From: Amphibacillus sp052055485
Lineage (GTDB): Bacteria; Bacillota; Bacilli; Bacillales; Amphibacillaceae
Direction of reading: 5' to 3'
NCBI RefSeq assembly: GCF_052055485.1
Contig: NZ_CP197171.1
Coordinates: forward strand, 1 to 64,000
Length of the DNA: 64,000 bases
Position numbers and translations under genes: made by a program. Below, piece by piece: positions 26,082 to 35,606 of this stretch (the first letter of the stretch is position 1; every line of letters begins with the position of its first letter). The notes beneath the pieces were generated by a model. It searched no databases. It saw only the letters and a list, made by a program, of their open reading frames with translations, and had not been told where the DNA came from.

Positions 26082-26879
26082 TTAATAATCCCATTGATCC
26101 CTCAATTTAAGATATAAGACAAATAGAATTTGCTCGATTTCTCTTGCCTGACGATCTTGAGGATCGATCGCAAGCTTTGGTAATAAAATATCGCCTACCT
26201 GCCTTGTCAATTTGTCTTTTTCGTAGTTTGCTAAGGTTAAATAGCGTTGACAATAGGTTTTGACCAATTCAAAATCACGTTCCTTTACTTGATCAAGCAA
26301 AAATGAATCAAATTGAATCGTATCTTCTGTCCAATTATTTCTTCTGATCACTTTTTCAATCGGATCCTTTTTGTTCTTTTTACGCCCAAGACCTTGATCA
26401 TGAACAACAATCGTACCAGCAACTAAATCACCCAGTCGCTTATGCTTCGAATGAACAAGAATCAAAATAATGCCTAACAAATAACTTACCGGTAATTCAT
26501 CAATGATCCGTAAAAGATTTCGAATCATGCTAGATAGAAGGGTAATTCGATGCCCATTGTCTTGAATCACACGAATTCCTAATATTCTTTTTCCAATGGT
26601 TTTACCCTTCCAGAAAAATTCACATAAAATAAAATAACTCCATTCAATTGCAAAAACTAAAAGGATAACACCGGCTATTAACCATAAAAAGGCTTGATCT
26701 AAAACTAAATTAAACAAACTGGATTCAAAACTAAAAAATAGCCCCAGAAAAATAATTAAATATAATAGCCCGATCACACATTGATCAATGATAAAGGCTG
26801 GTGCGCGACTGCCTAATCCAGCCATGGTATACTTCAATGACACATACTCCGGTGTTTTAATCTCAGCTTGCTCTAACAT
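26082..26879 (-). CDS. RDD-family membrane protein
   Basis: A 265-residue protein with the RDD domain in its first 160 residues: GLGSRAPAFIIDQ, about three spans, and GKTIGKRILGIRV then HKRLGDLVAGTIVV. A charged soluble C-terminal part of about 100 residues follows. It is divergent from the SpoIIM-like gene and next to the MoxR/DUF58 cluster. RDD proteins are usually of unknown function, some being ion antiporters. Confidence 0.8.
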   Translation of the reverse strand: MLEQAEIKTPEYVSLKYTMAGLGSRAPAFIIDQCVIGLLYLIIFLGLFFSFESSLFNLVLDQAFLWLIAGVILLVFAIEWSYFILCEFFWKGKTIGKRILGIRVIQDNGHRITLLSSMIRNLLRIIDELPVSYLLGIILILVHSKHKRLGDLVAGTIVVHDQGLGRKKNKKDPIEKVIRRNNWTEDTIQFDSFLLDQVKERDFELVKTYCQRYLTLANYEKDKLTRQVGDILLPKLAIDPQDRQAREIEQILFVLYLKLRDQWDY

Positions 26880-26965
26880 ATTTGATGTCTCCTCTATTCA
26901 TGTCTAATAAAAAACGTTATACTAGGGTTAGCAATTATTTACTACCCAAAAGGTGGCTTTTTTAC

Positions 26966-27937
26966 ATGCAGCTCAAACAATTTATTCGGCACAATCGAAA
27001 AGATTGGCATCAGCTTGAACAAATGATTAAAAGCTTTAATAAACAACGAGCTAAACCAACAAGTCAAGCGATTGAGACATTCGATCAACTTTATCAAAAA
27101 GCAACTCAGAACTTATCCTATAGTCAGACCTTTTTTCCTGATGCAGAAGTGACTGAGCACTTAAATCTATTGGTTAGCCGTGCTCATAATGTCATTTATC
27201 AAACCGAACATTCTTCATGGAAGCAATTTAAAAACTTTTTCCTTGAAAAGTTCGTTGGCTTACTTATCGAACAATGGCGGCCGATTATCATCGCCGCACT
27301 CTTATTTTTTCTAGGCGGTCTGGCAGGGTTTCTCGTTGTCAGTCAAGACCTGCTTCATTTAGAAATTCTTTTACCTGGCACGTTAAGTAATGTCTTACCT
27401 CCTGAGGAACTAGCTGCAAATACCCAAGCCGATCAAATAGATGGGGCCATGATGTCCGCTACGATTATGACGAATAATATCCAGGTGGCTATCCTTGCCT
27501 TTGCGAGTGGAATCACATTTGGACTATTAACCATCTATCTCTTAATCTATAACGGACTTGTCGTTGGTGCCCTCGCTGGCTTATTCTGGCATTCTGGAAG
27601 TTCATATATCTTTTGGGCTTATATCGTTCCACATGGTGTCATTGAATTGTTAGCTATTTTTATCGCTGGAGGTGCCGGCTTACTGATGGGTTACAAGTTA
27701 TTAGTCCCAGGTCAATTCAAACGCAGCACTCAACTCAAATACCATGCGTTAAGATCGGTTCAATTACTACTCGGCACTCTCCCTCTATTCATTATCGCTG
27801 GGATTGTTGAGGGCTTTATCACACCTGCTGATCTATCACTCGAGGTGAAGTATATCGTCGCCATCGTCACCTTGTTAGGCTTTAGCGCCTATATGCTTTA
27901 TGGTTACTGGCGTCGTCTAAAGCATGCCTCGATTTAG
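26966..27937 (+). CDS. SpoIIM/DUF95-family membrane protein
   Basis: A 323-residue protein. A soluble helical N-terminus (MQLKQFIRHNRKDWHQLEQ) is followed by about six spans with the SpoIIM-type TNNIQVAILAFASG and PHGVIELLAIFIAGGAG. The ATG at 26966 is chosen because AAAGGTGG lies 10 nt upstream; an in-frame ATG at 26882 abuts the divergent gene and lacks a site. Its 3' end overlaps the converging DUF58 gene by 21 bp. In other Bacillaceae such proteins accompany the MoxR-DUF58 set. Confidence 0.8.
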   Translation: MQLKQFIRHNRKDWHQLEQMIKSFNKQRAKPTSQAIETFDQLYQKATQNLSYSQTFFPDAEVTEHLNLLVSRAHNVIYQTEHSSWKQFKNFFLEKFVGLLIEQWRPIIIAALLFFLGGLAGFLVVSQDLLHLEILLPGTLSNVLPPEELAANTQADQIDGAMMSATIMTNNIQVAILAFASGITFGLLTIYLLIYNGLVVGALAGLFWHSGSSYIFWAYIVPHGVIELLAIFIAGGAGLLMGYKLLVPGQFKRSTQLKYHALRSVQLLLGTLPLFIIAGIVEGFITPADLSLEVKYIVAIVTLLGFSAYMLYGYWRRLKHASI

Positions 27938-29272
27938 TTGATCAATATAATATGAGACCGTCGTCACAGCTAGATCTTCTTCCTTGGCTTCGATTAAATC
28001 GAGGCCGAGGTTTTTCCATTTAATCCTTTCTCTCCGGTTCCAAAGCTCCATTTGTTGAGCAACTGTTTTACGCATTGCCTCATTTAACGTAGTTGCTGAG
28101 CGCTCAATATTCTTTTGTTTCCATTGATCGGTAATACCTATCCCTAAAAATAAATGTTTTTTTCTTATTTGTTTGATCAATAATAAGGATTGCGAATCTA
28201 GGAAAAACTGATTGATATCACTAAATAATAACACCATACTGCGCTTACGTTGTTCAGTTTGAATAAATTGAAAAGCGGATAAATAATTGGATTCACTCGA
28301 CTCCACACTAAGGGAATAGATTGCCTGTAAAATCGTTTGTAAATGAGCTAATCCTTTGTCTGGTGGCACATAAACCTTAATCTCTTTAGCAAAAGCAACC
28401 ACTGATACATAATCCCCATTATCCAATGCAGCTGTTGCAACGGTTAAAGCCGCTTCAATACTCCTTTCCAAACGATTCCCTTTGTTCAATTCCACCCCCA
28501 TCATCCGACCACAATCAATCATTAAAATCACTTGTTTGCCATGTTCCGGCTCGTATTCATTAACCATCATTTGATGTAATTTAGCGGATTGATGCCAATT
28601 AATTTTTCGAGGGTCATCACCGACTGCATATTGGCGAACTTTAGAAAATTCACCCAAACCTGTTTTTTGCCGTCGAATTTTTACCCCTTCATGCAGTAAG
28701 TATTTCTGAGCACTCTGCAAATAGTCACGAGCTTCCGTTAAATTCGGAATCACTTTAAGTGTATCATCCATATCAAAGGTTACTTGTTTTTCCCATAAAC
28801 CCAACCAACTGCGATAGCGTAAGTAGACTTTTTTCAAAGGATACAAACCTCGTTCACTTGCTTGAATCGGTTGAACAAGTGTAACTGACTGATTAGCTAA
28901 CAGATCAACCGCTGCTTGTCTTTCCGTTTGGATCGAGCGTGGCAAATCATCTGTCCAATGGAACTGGGCTGCTTTTTCACTTTCATTTATAATAGTTAAT
29001 TGAATCTCATCTTGTTGATGGCGTTCAATGTCTTCAGGCATGATTCGAGCTAACTTTAACTGACTTCTGCGTGGTGATAAAGGTAAATCAAACAAGCTCA
29101 GTAAGATGATGAGCAGAGCAACACCACTATAAATGATTAAATCGAAACGGTAAAAGCTCATCGCAAACAAAACAGTGCCACATGCTAACACAAGGTAAAT
29201 CAAACGTTTTGTTGGAACAATTCCTCTATCTTGGAACAGGAACCGTGCCCACAAGCGACGCAATGATGTCAT
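27917..29272 (-). CDS. DUF58-domain protein (YeaD type)
   Basis: About 451 residues: two membrane spans near residues 24-60, then a soluble part with the DUF58 core GEFSKVRQYAVGDDPRKINW and a von Willebrand A-like region with DCGRMMG. The start ATG 29272 follows a GGAGGG site; an earlier in-frame start would lie far inside the MoxR gene. It still overlaps the MoxR gene by 47 bp, so the two are coupled. The role is probably assembly or maturation of a membrane/peptidase complex together with MoxR. Confidence 0.85.
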   Translation of the reverse strand: MTSLRRLWARFLFQDRGIVPTKRLIYLVLACGTVLFAMSFYRFDLIIYSGVALLIILLSLFDLPLSPRRSQLKLARIMPEDIERHQQDEIQLTIINESEKAAQFHWTDDLPRSIQTERQAAVDLLANQSVTLVQPIQASERGLYPLKKVYLRYRSWLGLWEKQVTFDMDDTLKVIPNLTEARDYLQSAQKYLLHEGVKIRRQKTGLGEFSKVRQYAVGDDPRKINWHQSAKLHQMMVNEYEPEHGKQVILMIDCGRMMGVELNKGNRLERSIEAALTVATAALDNGDYVSVVAFAKEIKVYVPPDKGLAHLQTILQAIYSLSVESSESNYLSAFQFIQTEQRKRSMVLLFSDINQFFLDSQSLLLIKQIRKKHLFLGIGITDQWKQKNIERSATTLNEAMRKTVAQQMELWNRRERIKWKNLGLDLIEAKEEDLAVTTVSYYIDQLNRGML

Positions 29273-30155
29273 CAAGATTTGTTCCCTCCAATTCCGCGTA
29301 AGGAGATAATTGAATACGGTGGCGTAAGCATGGACGAACAACTTGTTTCACATCATCTGGGGTGACATAATCTCGATCCGCTAAATAGGCCCAAGCTTGA
29401 GCCGTTTTGGCAATTGCAATCGCTCCACGTGTACTTGCCCCATATTGGATCGTTTCTTGCTCACGTGTTTGGCGGACAATTTCGACAATATACTGTTGAA
29501 CCTCTTGCTGAATGGTCACACGCTTAATTTCCTGCTTCAATTGAATTAAACTTTCTTCAGTGAAAAGAGCAACAGGTTCCTCAGATTCAACCGATTCCTG
29601 TAAGACATTCGTCAATACCTTTGTCTCTTCTGCTAAACCCGGGAAATCAATCATTAATTTAAAGATAAAACGATCTTGTTGAGCCTCTGGTAATGGATAA
29701 GTCCCTTCATATTCAATTGGATTCTGCGTGGCAGCAACAAAGAATAACTCAGGCAACTGAAAGGTTTCCCCTTGGATCGTCACCTGTTTTTCTTCCATTG
29801 CTTCAAGTAAGGCAGCCTGTGTCTTTGCAGGTGTTCGGTTAATTTCATCCGCTAAGAGGACATTCGTAAACACAGGACCTTTTAAAGTTTGAAAATAACT
29901 TTCTTTCATATTGAAAATTTTACTGCCTGTAATATCACTTGGTAATAAATCTGGCGTGAATTGGATACGGTTAAAATCTCCACCAACAAGTGTAGCCAAC
30001 GTTTTCACCATCTGTGTTTTTCCCGTTCCTGGCACCCCTTCAATTAAAACATGCCCACCTGACAACAAGGCGGCAAGTAAATATTTTAAATTCTCTTCTT
30101 GACCGATGATTTTTTCCTGATATTTTGTTAATAATGACTTTATTGTTTCTCTCAT
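29226..30155 (-). CDS. MoxR-family AAA+ ATPase
   Basis: A 309-residue chaperone-type ATPase. Walker A is GVPGTGKTQ, Walker B LLADEINR, sensor 1 FVAATQNP, and the lid has GASTRGAIAIAKTAQAW. MoxR ATPases mature other proteins by inserting cofactors or assembling complexes; partners are usually the adjacent DUF58/VWA proteins. It begins directly after the DUF4350 gene stops and overlaps the DUF58 gene. Confidence 0.92.
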   Translation of the reverse strand: MRETIKSLLTKYQEKIIGQEENLKYLLAALLSGGHVLIEGVPGTGKTQMVKTLATLVGGDFNRIQFTPDLLPSDITGSKIFNMKESYFQTLKGPVFTNVLLADEINRTPAKTQAALLEAMEEKQVTIQGETFQLPELFFVAATQNPIEYEGTYPLPEAQQDRFIFKLMIDFPGLAEETKVLTNVLQESVESEEPVALFTEESLIQLKQEIKRVTIQQEVQQYIVEIVRQTREQETIQYGASTRGAIAIAKTAQAWAYLADRDYVTPDDVKQVVRPCLRHRIQLSPYAELEGTNLDDIIASLVGTVPVPR

Positions 30156-31283
30156 CTAAGCTTCCACCTCTCTACGAATCTCATCTATCCTTTTTGTCCA
30201 CTCAAGAAATTCCTGTTTATTCACTTGCTCAGATGCCAATAACTCAGATAATTGGTTAATAAATGTTTGAATGGATTCATCTGTTCGATTTTTTAACAAC
30301 TGCTCTAAAGTCATTTGATACTCTGACCAAGTCGCTGTAACGGGGATGCCCGTTCGTTCAAAGATACCCTGCTTTAAATAATTGACTTGAATTTGCAAGC
30401 TCTGATGATAGTTGCGTCCTTTTATTTGCCAATTCGCCAATGCTCGGATTCTTTCATCGCCAAACCGAACCACTTGTTCCCGTAAATCACGAGCAGGGCC
30501 ATAGCGTTTTCCTTTCATCCATACATATAAAAGAGAGACAACAATACCAATGACTCCAAACATAATCAATGGGTTTGGCATAACGTCAAGAACCGATAAA
30601 CCTGTTTCCACTTGACCATGATACGTTTCGAATAAAAGATGATCATAAGTCTCAAGAGCTATGATTTCGCTAATCATCGCCAAATGATCCGCTTCTAATA
30701 TCGCTTGATTGGTAAACCAATTCGGTTCGGAAAACTGAATAACTTGACCTGAACCATATAAATGTCGGATCGCAATGGGGCCATAGCCATCAAGAATGAG
30801 TACCTCATCATCGTTAGTCGGCTCCACTCGAAAAGCAGAAGTGAGCAAGCCTGTATAGGTTTCTTCACCAACCAAAATCTCACCCTCTTGTTCCATTATT
30901 GGAACCGACGTTAAATCGACTTCAAATAAATCATTTGGCTGATCAAATAAAAGAAAAACGGTGCCCCCTGTTTGAACAAATTGTTGATAGCCCTCAATCA
31001 TTTCTTGCTCCATACCAATTGGCGGGTTGAATAAAAAAAGCGCCGTCTGTCGATCACCAGTCAATTGAGCTGGATGTTCGGTAAATTTTTCAACAGGATA
31101 ATCGAGCTGTGCTAAAGACTGATAGAAGCCCTTTGTTCCGTCTGGTGCAGGGGATTCTACATGATATGGCGGATAATCTTCAAGCGGTTGCTCTGTTAAG
31201 TAATAACTTCCGATCATTAAGACCGTAAATAATCCGAGGAATAAAAGGATGACTTTCTTTTCTTTTAACCATTGTGAAACCAT
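30156..31283 (-). CDS. DUF4350-domain membrane protein
   Basis: About 375 residues with one N-terminal span (about 10-28), an extracytoplasmic domain, a second span near 250-270, and a soluble tail. The N-terminal domain resembles DUF4350 proteins (a GATase-like fold, LFLFNPP and TVFLLFDQP). ATG 31283 is chosen because GGAGGAG lies just upstream and the preceding gene stops 1 nt before it. It is part of the five-gene reverse-strand operon. Confidence 0.72.
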   Translation of the reverse strand: MVSQWLKEKKVILLFLGLFTVLMIGSYYLTEQPLEDYPPYHVESPAPDGTKGFYQSLAQLDYPVEKFTEHPAQLTGDRQTALFLFNPPIGMEQEMIEGYQQFVQTGGTVFLLFDQPNDLFEVDLTSVPIMEQEGEILVGEETYTGLLTSAFRVEPTNDDEVLILDGYGPIAIRHLYGSGQVIQFSEPNWFTNQAILEADHLAMISEIIALETYDHLLFETYHGQVETGLSVLDVMPNPLIMFGVIGIVVSLLYVWMKGKRYGPARDLREQVVRFGDERIRALANWQIKGRNYHQSLQIQVNYLKQGIFERTGIPVTATWSEYQMTLEQLLKNRTDESIQTFINQLSELLASEQVNKQEFLEWTKRIDEIRREVEA

Positions 31284-31284
31284 T

Positions 31285-31920
31285 TTACTCCTCCTGTTCA
31301 AAAGCATGAACACGTGTCAAATAATTGTGATAGTCGTCTGACTTAACTTTCTTATTTCCATAAGTAACAGCTTCAAAGTAGACAGCTAATTGATAAAAAC
31401 GTTCAGCTTGATCCTCATTTATTTGTGTTAATTCTTTAAAATAATCCCAATTTGTTTTCCAACGTTCTATTTTAATTAATTGTTTTTCTTCAAGATTAAA
31501 TAACAACAGTAAGAACCGATATCGAATCGCTTCTGGATAATGCTCTCGTTCTTCTGCCTCTTCAAAGCGCTCTTGATAATCTTTGAAAGTTAATGTTTGG
31601 GAAGAGAAATTTTTCAAAGGTTGATTGTCTTTTAATCGCTTGCGACGTTGCCAATTGATTAAGGCAAATGCGACGAGTAGACAGACAAGAATCAAGCCAA
31701 TCGTCAGTAAAATAACCAGAATCGCATCGCCAATTGAGCTTGATGGGCTCAACCCACTAAACCATTCTTGGAAAAGGTTAGTCACCCACTCTTTCAGCCA
31801 ATCCCAAATTCGTTGAAAGATATTTCGTTGATCCTGGTAATACGCCTGAAATTCATCCGTGCTTAATATCTCTTCAAGGACACCTCGCCAAGCATTAGCT
31901 TGCTTCATTAAGCTCGCCAC
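31285..31920 (-). CDS. DUF4129-domain membrane protein
   Basis: A 211-residue protein with one central membrane span (about 65-88) and a cytoplasmic C-terminal DUF4129 domain (YRFLLLLFNLEEKQLIKIE then FYQLAVYFEAVTYGN). It follows the multi-span membrane gene without a gap and precedes the DUF4350 gene by 1 nt. The set DUF4129-DUF4350-MoxR-DUF58 recurs as a unit in Firmicutes and Actinobacteria, with unknown function. Confidence 0.78.
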   Translation of the reverse strand: MASLMKQANAWRGVLEEILSTDEFQAYYQDQRNIFQRIWDWLKEWVTNLFQEWFSGLSPSSSIGDAILVILLTIGLILVCLLVAFALINWQRRKRLKDNQPLKNFSSQTLTFKDYQERFEEAEEREHYPEAIRYRFLLLLFNLEEKQLIKIERWKTNWDYFKELTQINEDQAERFYQLAVYFEAVTYGNKKVKSDDYHNYLTRVHAFEQEE

Positions 31921-32847
31921 CTAACCTAAAGGATCTTCTGTTGGCTTTTGGTAATCGTCAATCAAATGCTTCAAATCATTTCCGGTCTGACGAATATCTA
32001 AATCGAAATAGATCACTGCATAGCCAACAGAAAACACCATCGTTGTAAAGATACTGATAATATTAAGAATAATTGTATAAAGGACACTTACCCCTAAGAA
32101 AAGTGAAACAACTTCAACTGCTGATGTGATAAAAGCTGTAATAATGATTAAAGTAACATAAAGCCAAAATGTCATCCATGTACGCCCTTTTGTTAAACGG
32201 AAACTAGCTGAAAACCCAGGAGCCCTTTCAAAAAAACTAATCGGTAAAAAGAAGCTCCAACGTGTAATAAGTAATAATAACCCAACTAACATGGCTAGAA
32301 TCAATAAAATAAGAAGAAGTCCACCGATAACGCCTCCCGACAAAAGGCTAAACATAGCCATACCAACTATGATTGATAGTGGGATAACAATAATTGAAAC
32401 AGAAACGATAGTAAATAATAAATAACTGCCAACAAGTGGCCAAAACCGCGTAAAAGACTGTTTCACCAAAGTTTTCAGTTCGTATTCTTCATTATTTTTA
32501 AGCTGTTTTACAATTAAAATAATGATAGCGGTAGTAATAGGAACAATTATCAATTCTGCCAAACCAACGAGTAGATTCCCAGAAAGCTCTGCAGGATTAA
32601 TAATAGTACTACTTGCTTCATTAAAATCGTATGTATTAAAAATCTGTTCAAAAAATGATTCACCAGGAGTAAGATCACGTATAAAACCTCTCCCCGAAAA
32701 AATTTGAACGAATGCTTGAATAATAATAACCGGGCTGTAAAAAGTGAGTAACAATAAAAATAACTGACCAAATTGCTCTTTAATAATTCTAAATGTTAAA
32801 TCTAAAATTTCTGCAAATCTTTTAGGTCTAGAAAAAATCCTTTCCAT
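31921..32847 (-). CDS. Multi-span membrane protein, first gene of the MoxR operon
   Basis: A 308-residue protein with about six long hydrophobic segments, resembling membrane domains found with glycerophosphodiester phosphodiesterases. A soluble N-terminus with RPKRFAEILDLTFRIIKEQF and a TLKGRTW-like LTKGRTWMTFW segment are visible. No catalytic motif is present. It starts the operon and is directly followed by the DUF4129 gene. Confidence 0.65.
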   Translation of the reverse strand: MERIFSRPKRFAEILDLTFRIIKEQFGQLFLLLLTFYSPVIIIQAFVQIFSGRGFIRDLTPGESFFEQIFNTYDFNEASSTIINPAELSGNLLVGLAELIIVPITTAIIILIVKQLKNNEEYELKTLVKQSFTRFWPLVGSYLLFTIVSVSIIVIPLSIIVGMAMFSLLSGGVIGGLLLILLILAMLVGLLLLITRWSFFLPISFFERAPGFSASFRLTKGRTWMTFWLYVTLIIITAFITSAVEVVSLFLGVSVLYTIILNIISIFTTMVFSVGYAVIYFDLDIRQTGNDLKHLIDDYQKPTEDPLG

Positions 32848-33012
32848 TTGCTTATCTCCCCTTTTGAGTAAAATTTTTAACTGTAAAGCTTACAGACTCC
32901 TATTAAAAAGCTCTTATCTAAGTTTAGTTTTTCCCTATTTACTTGTCAATGTTTGTAACTTTATAAATACCAAAACCGTCTAGTAACTAAAGACTAACGG
33001 AGGGCGAACTCT

Positions 33013-33525
33013 ATGCAACAATTCATTCGACTTACACTCATCGTCTTACTAACTGCTAGTTTAATGGGTTGCAATAATTCTATTGACAGAGAACCAGATA
33101 TTACTGGATACATTGTTGAAAAATCGAATGAAAACATACTCGTTTCCAGCACAACTTCAGAAGATTTAAGTGAAAATGGTGGAGTATCAGAATTCTATCA
33201 AATGATTTGGTTTTCCAATGCGCCAAAAGAACTTAACTGCGGGGATAAAATTGATGTCTGGTATAATGAAATACAAGAATCCTATCCTGCAAAATCAACA
33301 ATCGATCATTACAACATTCATCAATTAGATTCACCAGATGGAGCAATAATGAACGAATCAGAGGTACTAAAACAAGTTCTATCTCAAAAAGAAATTCAGC
33401 CAAACCAGCTATTTGCTGTCCGCTCTACTCAATATAATCAAAGTAAGCAAACATGGTTAATCACTTTGATTGAAATTTGGACAGAAGATATAGTAACAAT
33501 TGAATTTCCCGAGCCAGATCAATAG
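33013..33525 (+). CDS. DUF3221-like lipoprotein
   Basis: A 170-residue secreted lipoprotein: the N-terminal signal ends in a lipobox LMGC (Cys about residue 20), followed by a compact domain beginning ITGYIVEKSNENILVSS, as in DUF3221 proteins. The function is unknown. GGAGGG precedes the ATG. It stands alone between the MoxR operon and the MFS gene. Confidence 0.72.
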   Translation: MQQFIRLTLIVLLTASLMGCNNSIDREPDITGYIVEKSNENILVSSTTSEDLSENGGVSEFYQMIWFSNAPKELNCGDKIDVWYNEIQESYPAKSTIDHYNIHQLDSPDGAIMNESEVLKQVLSQKEIQPNQLFAVRSTQYNQSKQTWLITLIEIWTEDIVTIEFPEPDQ

Positions 33526-33790
33526 CAGTTAAAGTTTACTATCCATTTAGCTTTACTTATTTTTAAATAGTCTATTAGTTTTTCTTAAGTTTTATCAAAG
33601 CTTACTCTGCTTTTAGCGAAATTTTAATCCTTTTAAAAGAGCAATCAAACAAAATGACCATATAAATATCTTATTCCACTTATATGATATATTAAACTAA
33701 GGCAATTATTGTTCACAGATTGTTCACTACATCACGTAACGAAATCTGCTATAGTGGAGACATGCTGTGGATGTAAAATTGGAGGTAATA
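33526..33790 (+). promoter_or_regulatory. Upstream region of the OFA transporter gene with a direct repeat
   Basis: ATTGTTCAC occurs at 33708-33716 and 33719-33727, exactly 11 bp apart and thus on one face of the helix. It lies just upstream of a -10-like TATAGT (about 33750). The spacing suggests a regulator site. The rest of the stretch is featureless. Confidence 0.35.
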
Positions 33791-35041
33791 ATGAAGAAAA
33801 ATCGTTGGCTCATAGCACTGTCTGCTATTGCCATCCACCTATCAATTGGATCTGTCTACGCTTATAGCGTTTTAAAAAATCCAATCGCAGATTTAATTGG
33901 GTGGAGCGACAAAACAGTTACAATTGCCTTTACCCTTGCCATTGCTTTATTAGGTATGTCTGCCGCCTTTTTTGGGAAATCAGTAGAAAAATGGGGTCCA
34001 AGAAAGTCAGCAACTATTGCTGCTATTCTATTTGGGACCGGACAATTGATTACCGGAATTTCTTTAGCAACAGAAACACTCATGTTATTTTATTTAGGCT
34101 ATGGCATAATCGGTGGAATGGGGCTTGGTCTAGGCTATATTTCACCAGTATCAACACTCGTCAAGTGGTTCCCAGATCGACGGGGACTAGCTACTGGAAT
34201 GGCTGTCATGGGTTTTGGAGCTGGCTCATTGATTGCAGCACCTGTCATAACCGGGTTAATAAAAACGGTTGGATTATCCAATACGTTTTTTATTATGGCA
34301 GGAATCTATTTTACTTTAATGCTTAGTGGGGCTCTTTATATTGTAAAACCACCCAAAAATTGGATGCCTTTTACAAAATCAACAAAGAGTTCAAAAAGCA
34401 AAGCCCAAAAGGTTCAAACCAGCTTACAGCAACTAAATGCCAAAGAAGCTGTTCGAACAAACCGATTTTGGTTATTATGGATAATGATGTTCATTAATAT
34501 TTCCAATGGGATTATGTTAATTTCAGCTGCCTCACCCTTTGCCCAATCAAAAGTTGGTATGACAGCTACCGCTGCTGCAACAATGGTTGGTATTATGGGA
34601 TTGTTTAATGGTGGAGGTCGAATTGGCTGGTCAGCATTTTCCGATTATGTAGGACGTAGTAACGTATTCCTGATGTTTTTTAGTGTTCAACTGGTCTTAA
34701 TGTTAACACTTCCTAATGTGACGAATGCGTTGTTGCTACAAGTATTTATTTTTATCATTATCTCTATGTACGGAGGAAGCTTTGCATTACTACCCGCATT
34801 TATTAGTGATTTATTTGGAACATTACAACTTGGTGCGATCCACGGATTATTATTAACATCATGGTCATGTGCTGGAGTATTTGGACCATTGCTTATTGCT
34901 TTTATCAATGATACAACTGGAAGCTATAATGTTGCATTTTATATCTTTTCTGGTTTATTAGCGATTGCACTGATTGTTTCCATTTTGATGAAAAAAAGCA
35001 TCAAATCTGTAAGTACAGTTACACACAAACAAGCAAGTTAA
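33791..35041 (+). CDS. OFA-family MFS transporter (oxalate/formate antiporter type)
   Basis: A 416-residue major-facilitator protein with 12 predicted spans. Family marks are the N-terminal IHLSIGSVYAYSVLKNP, the loop 2-3 signature KWGPRKSA, and YGIIGGMGLGLGYISPVSTL with KWFPDRRGLATGMAVMGFG. OFA carriers exchange small carboxylates such as oxalate and formate; the substrate is not certain. ATG 33791 follows GGAGG; an upstream in-frame GTG precedes that site. It is monocistronic. Confidence 0.85.
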   Translation: MKKNRWLIALSAIAIHLSIGSVYAYSVLKNPIADLIGWSDKTVTIAFTLAIALLGMSAAFFGKSVEKWGPRKSATIAAILFGTGQLITGISLATETLMLFYLGYGIIGGMGLGLGYISPVSTLVKWFPDRRGLATGMAVMGFGAGSLIAAPVITGLIKTVGLSNTFFIMAGIYFTLMLSGALYIVKPPKNWMPFTKSTKSSKSKAQKVQTSLQQLNAKEAVRTNRFWLLWIMMFINISNGIMLISAASPFAQSKVGMTATAAATMVGIMGLFNGGGRIGWSAFSDYVGRSNVFLMFFSVQLVLMLTLPNVTNALLLQVFIFIIISMYGGSFALLPAFISDLFGTLQLGAIHGLLLTSWSCAGVFGPLLIAFINDTTGSYNVAFYIFSGLLAIALIVSILMKKSIKSVSTVTHKQAS

Positions 35042-35088
35042 TTAATTATTATAATTCCACAGCATAATTAAAAGAATCTTTATTAAAT

Positions 35089-35545
35089 GAGACTGGGACA
35101 AAACCCAGCTAAATAAAAGAGGAGCTGTTGCACAATAAAAAATAGATTGTGTAACAGCTTTTTTATATGACGAGAAAAGCTGAACTATTCAATAAGCATG
35201 AGAATTCGCTGCAACACTTGAAGCCAAAGCCGTTCGAATAAGCGCTAACGTCTTCACGTCCTGGGACTGGGACTGGGACTGCGGTTACTCGTCCCACCGA
35301 AGTGATTTGCGGTTACTCGTTCCACCGAAAACATTTGCGAAAACGCTTGTGTGACCAACATCGTGTTGGCCCGAGTTTTACGGACGGTTATCTGTGATAA
35401 ATTAGGTCTGGCGTTAATGACAGTGAATATAATAAAATACTCCGCCGTTAACAAGGAAAATATAAAAGAGGCAAAACGGTTATGTTTATCAAAAATAGAT
35501 AAACATAACCGTTTTTATTCACGTGAGACTAATTTTGTCCCAGGC
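35089..35545. repeat. Composite dispersed repeat, copy 3, bracketed by GGGACAAAA arms
   Basis: Contains ACTGGGAC repeated three times (about 35263-35280), two reversed GTGGGACGAGTAACCGCA modules (35279-35330), the GTGTGACCAACATC block, and the TTTTACGGACGG motif (35377-35388). The outer limits GAGACTGGGACAAAA (about 35089) and TTTTGTCCCAGGC (about 35533) are inverted arms about 430 bp apart, as at the ends of a non-autonomous element. No protein is encoded. Confidence 0.6.
35123..35165 (+). terminator. Terminator downstream of the OFA transporter gene
   Basis: A 14-bp perfect stem (35123-35136 with 35146-35159) is followed by TTTTT, about 80 nt behind the stop codon. Confidence 0.8.
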
Positions 35546-35567
35546 CCATAAATTATAGAACCCATTA

Positions 35568-35602
35568 AAATCACCCAGGCACCAATGGTGCCTGGGTGAT
35601 TT
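35568..35602 (-). terminator. Terminator of the MarR-ABC operon
   Basis: A 16-bp perfect stem (35568-35583 with 35587-35602) has a 3-nt loop, directly behind the stop codon of the last ABC gene. Confidence 0.85.
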
Positions 35603-35606
35603 TGTG

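Noticed and set aside
35254..35454. Reverse ORF in the repeat at 35 kb
   Set aside because: It is built from the repeated GTGGGACGAGTAACCGC modules; similar frames arise wherever the repeat occurs.
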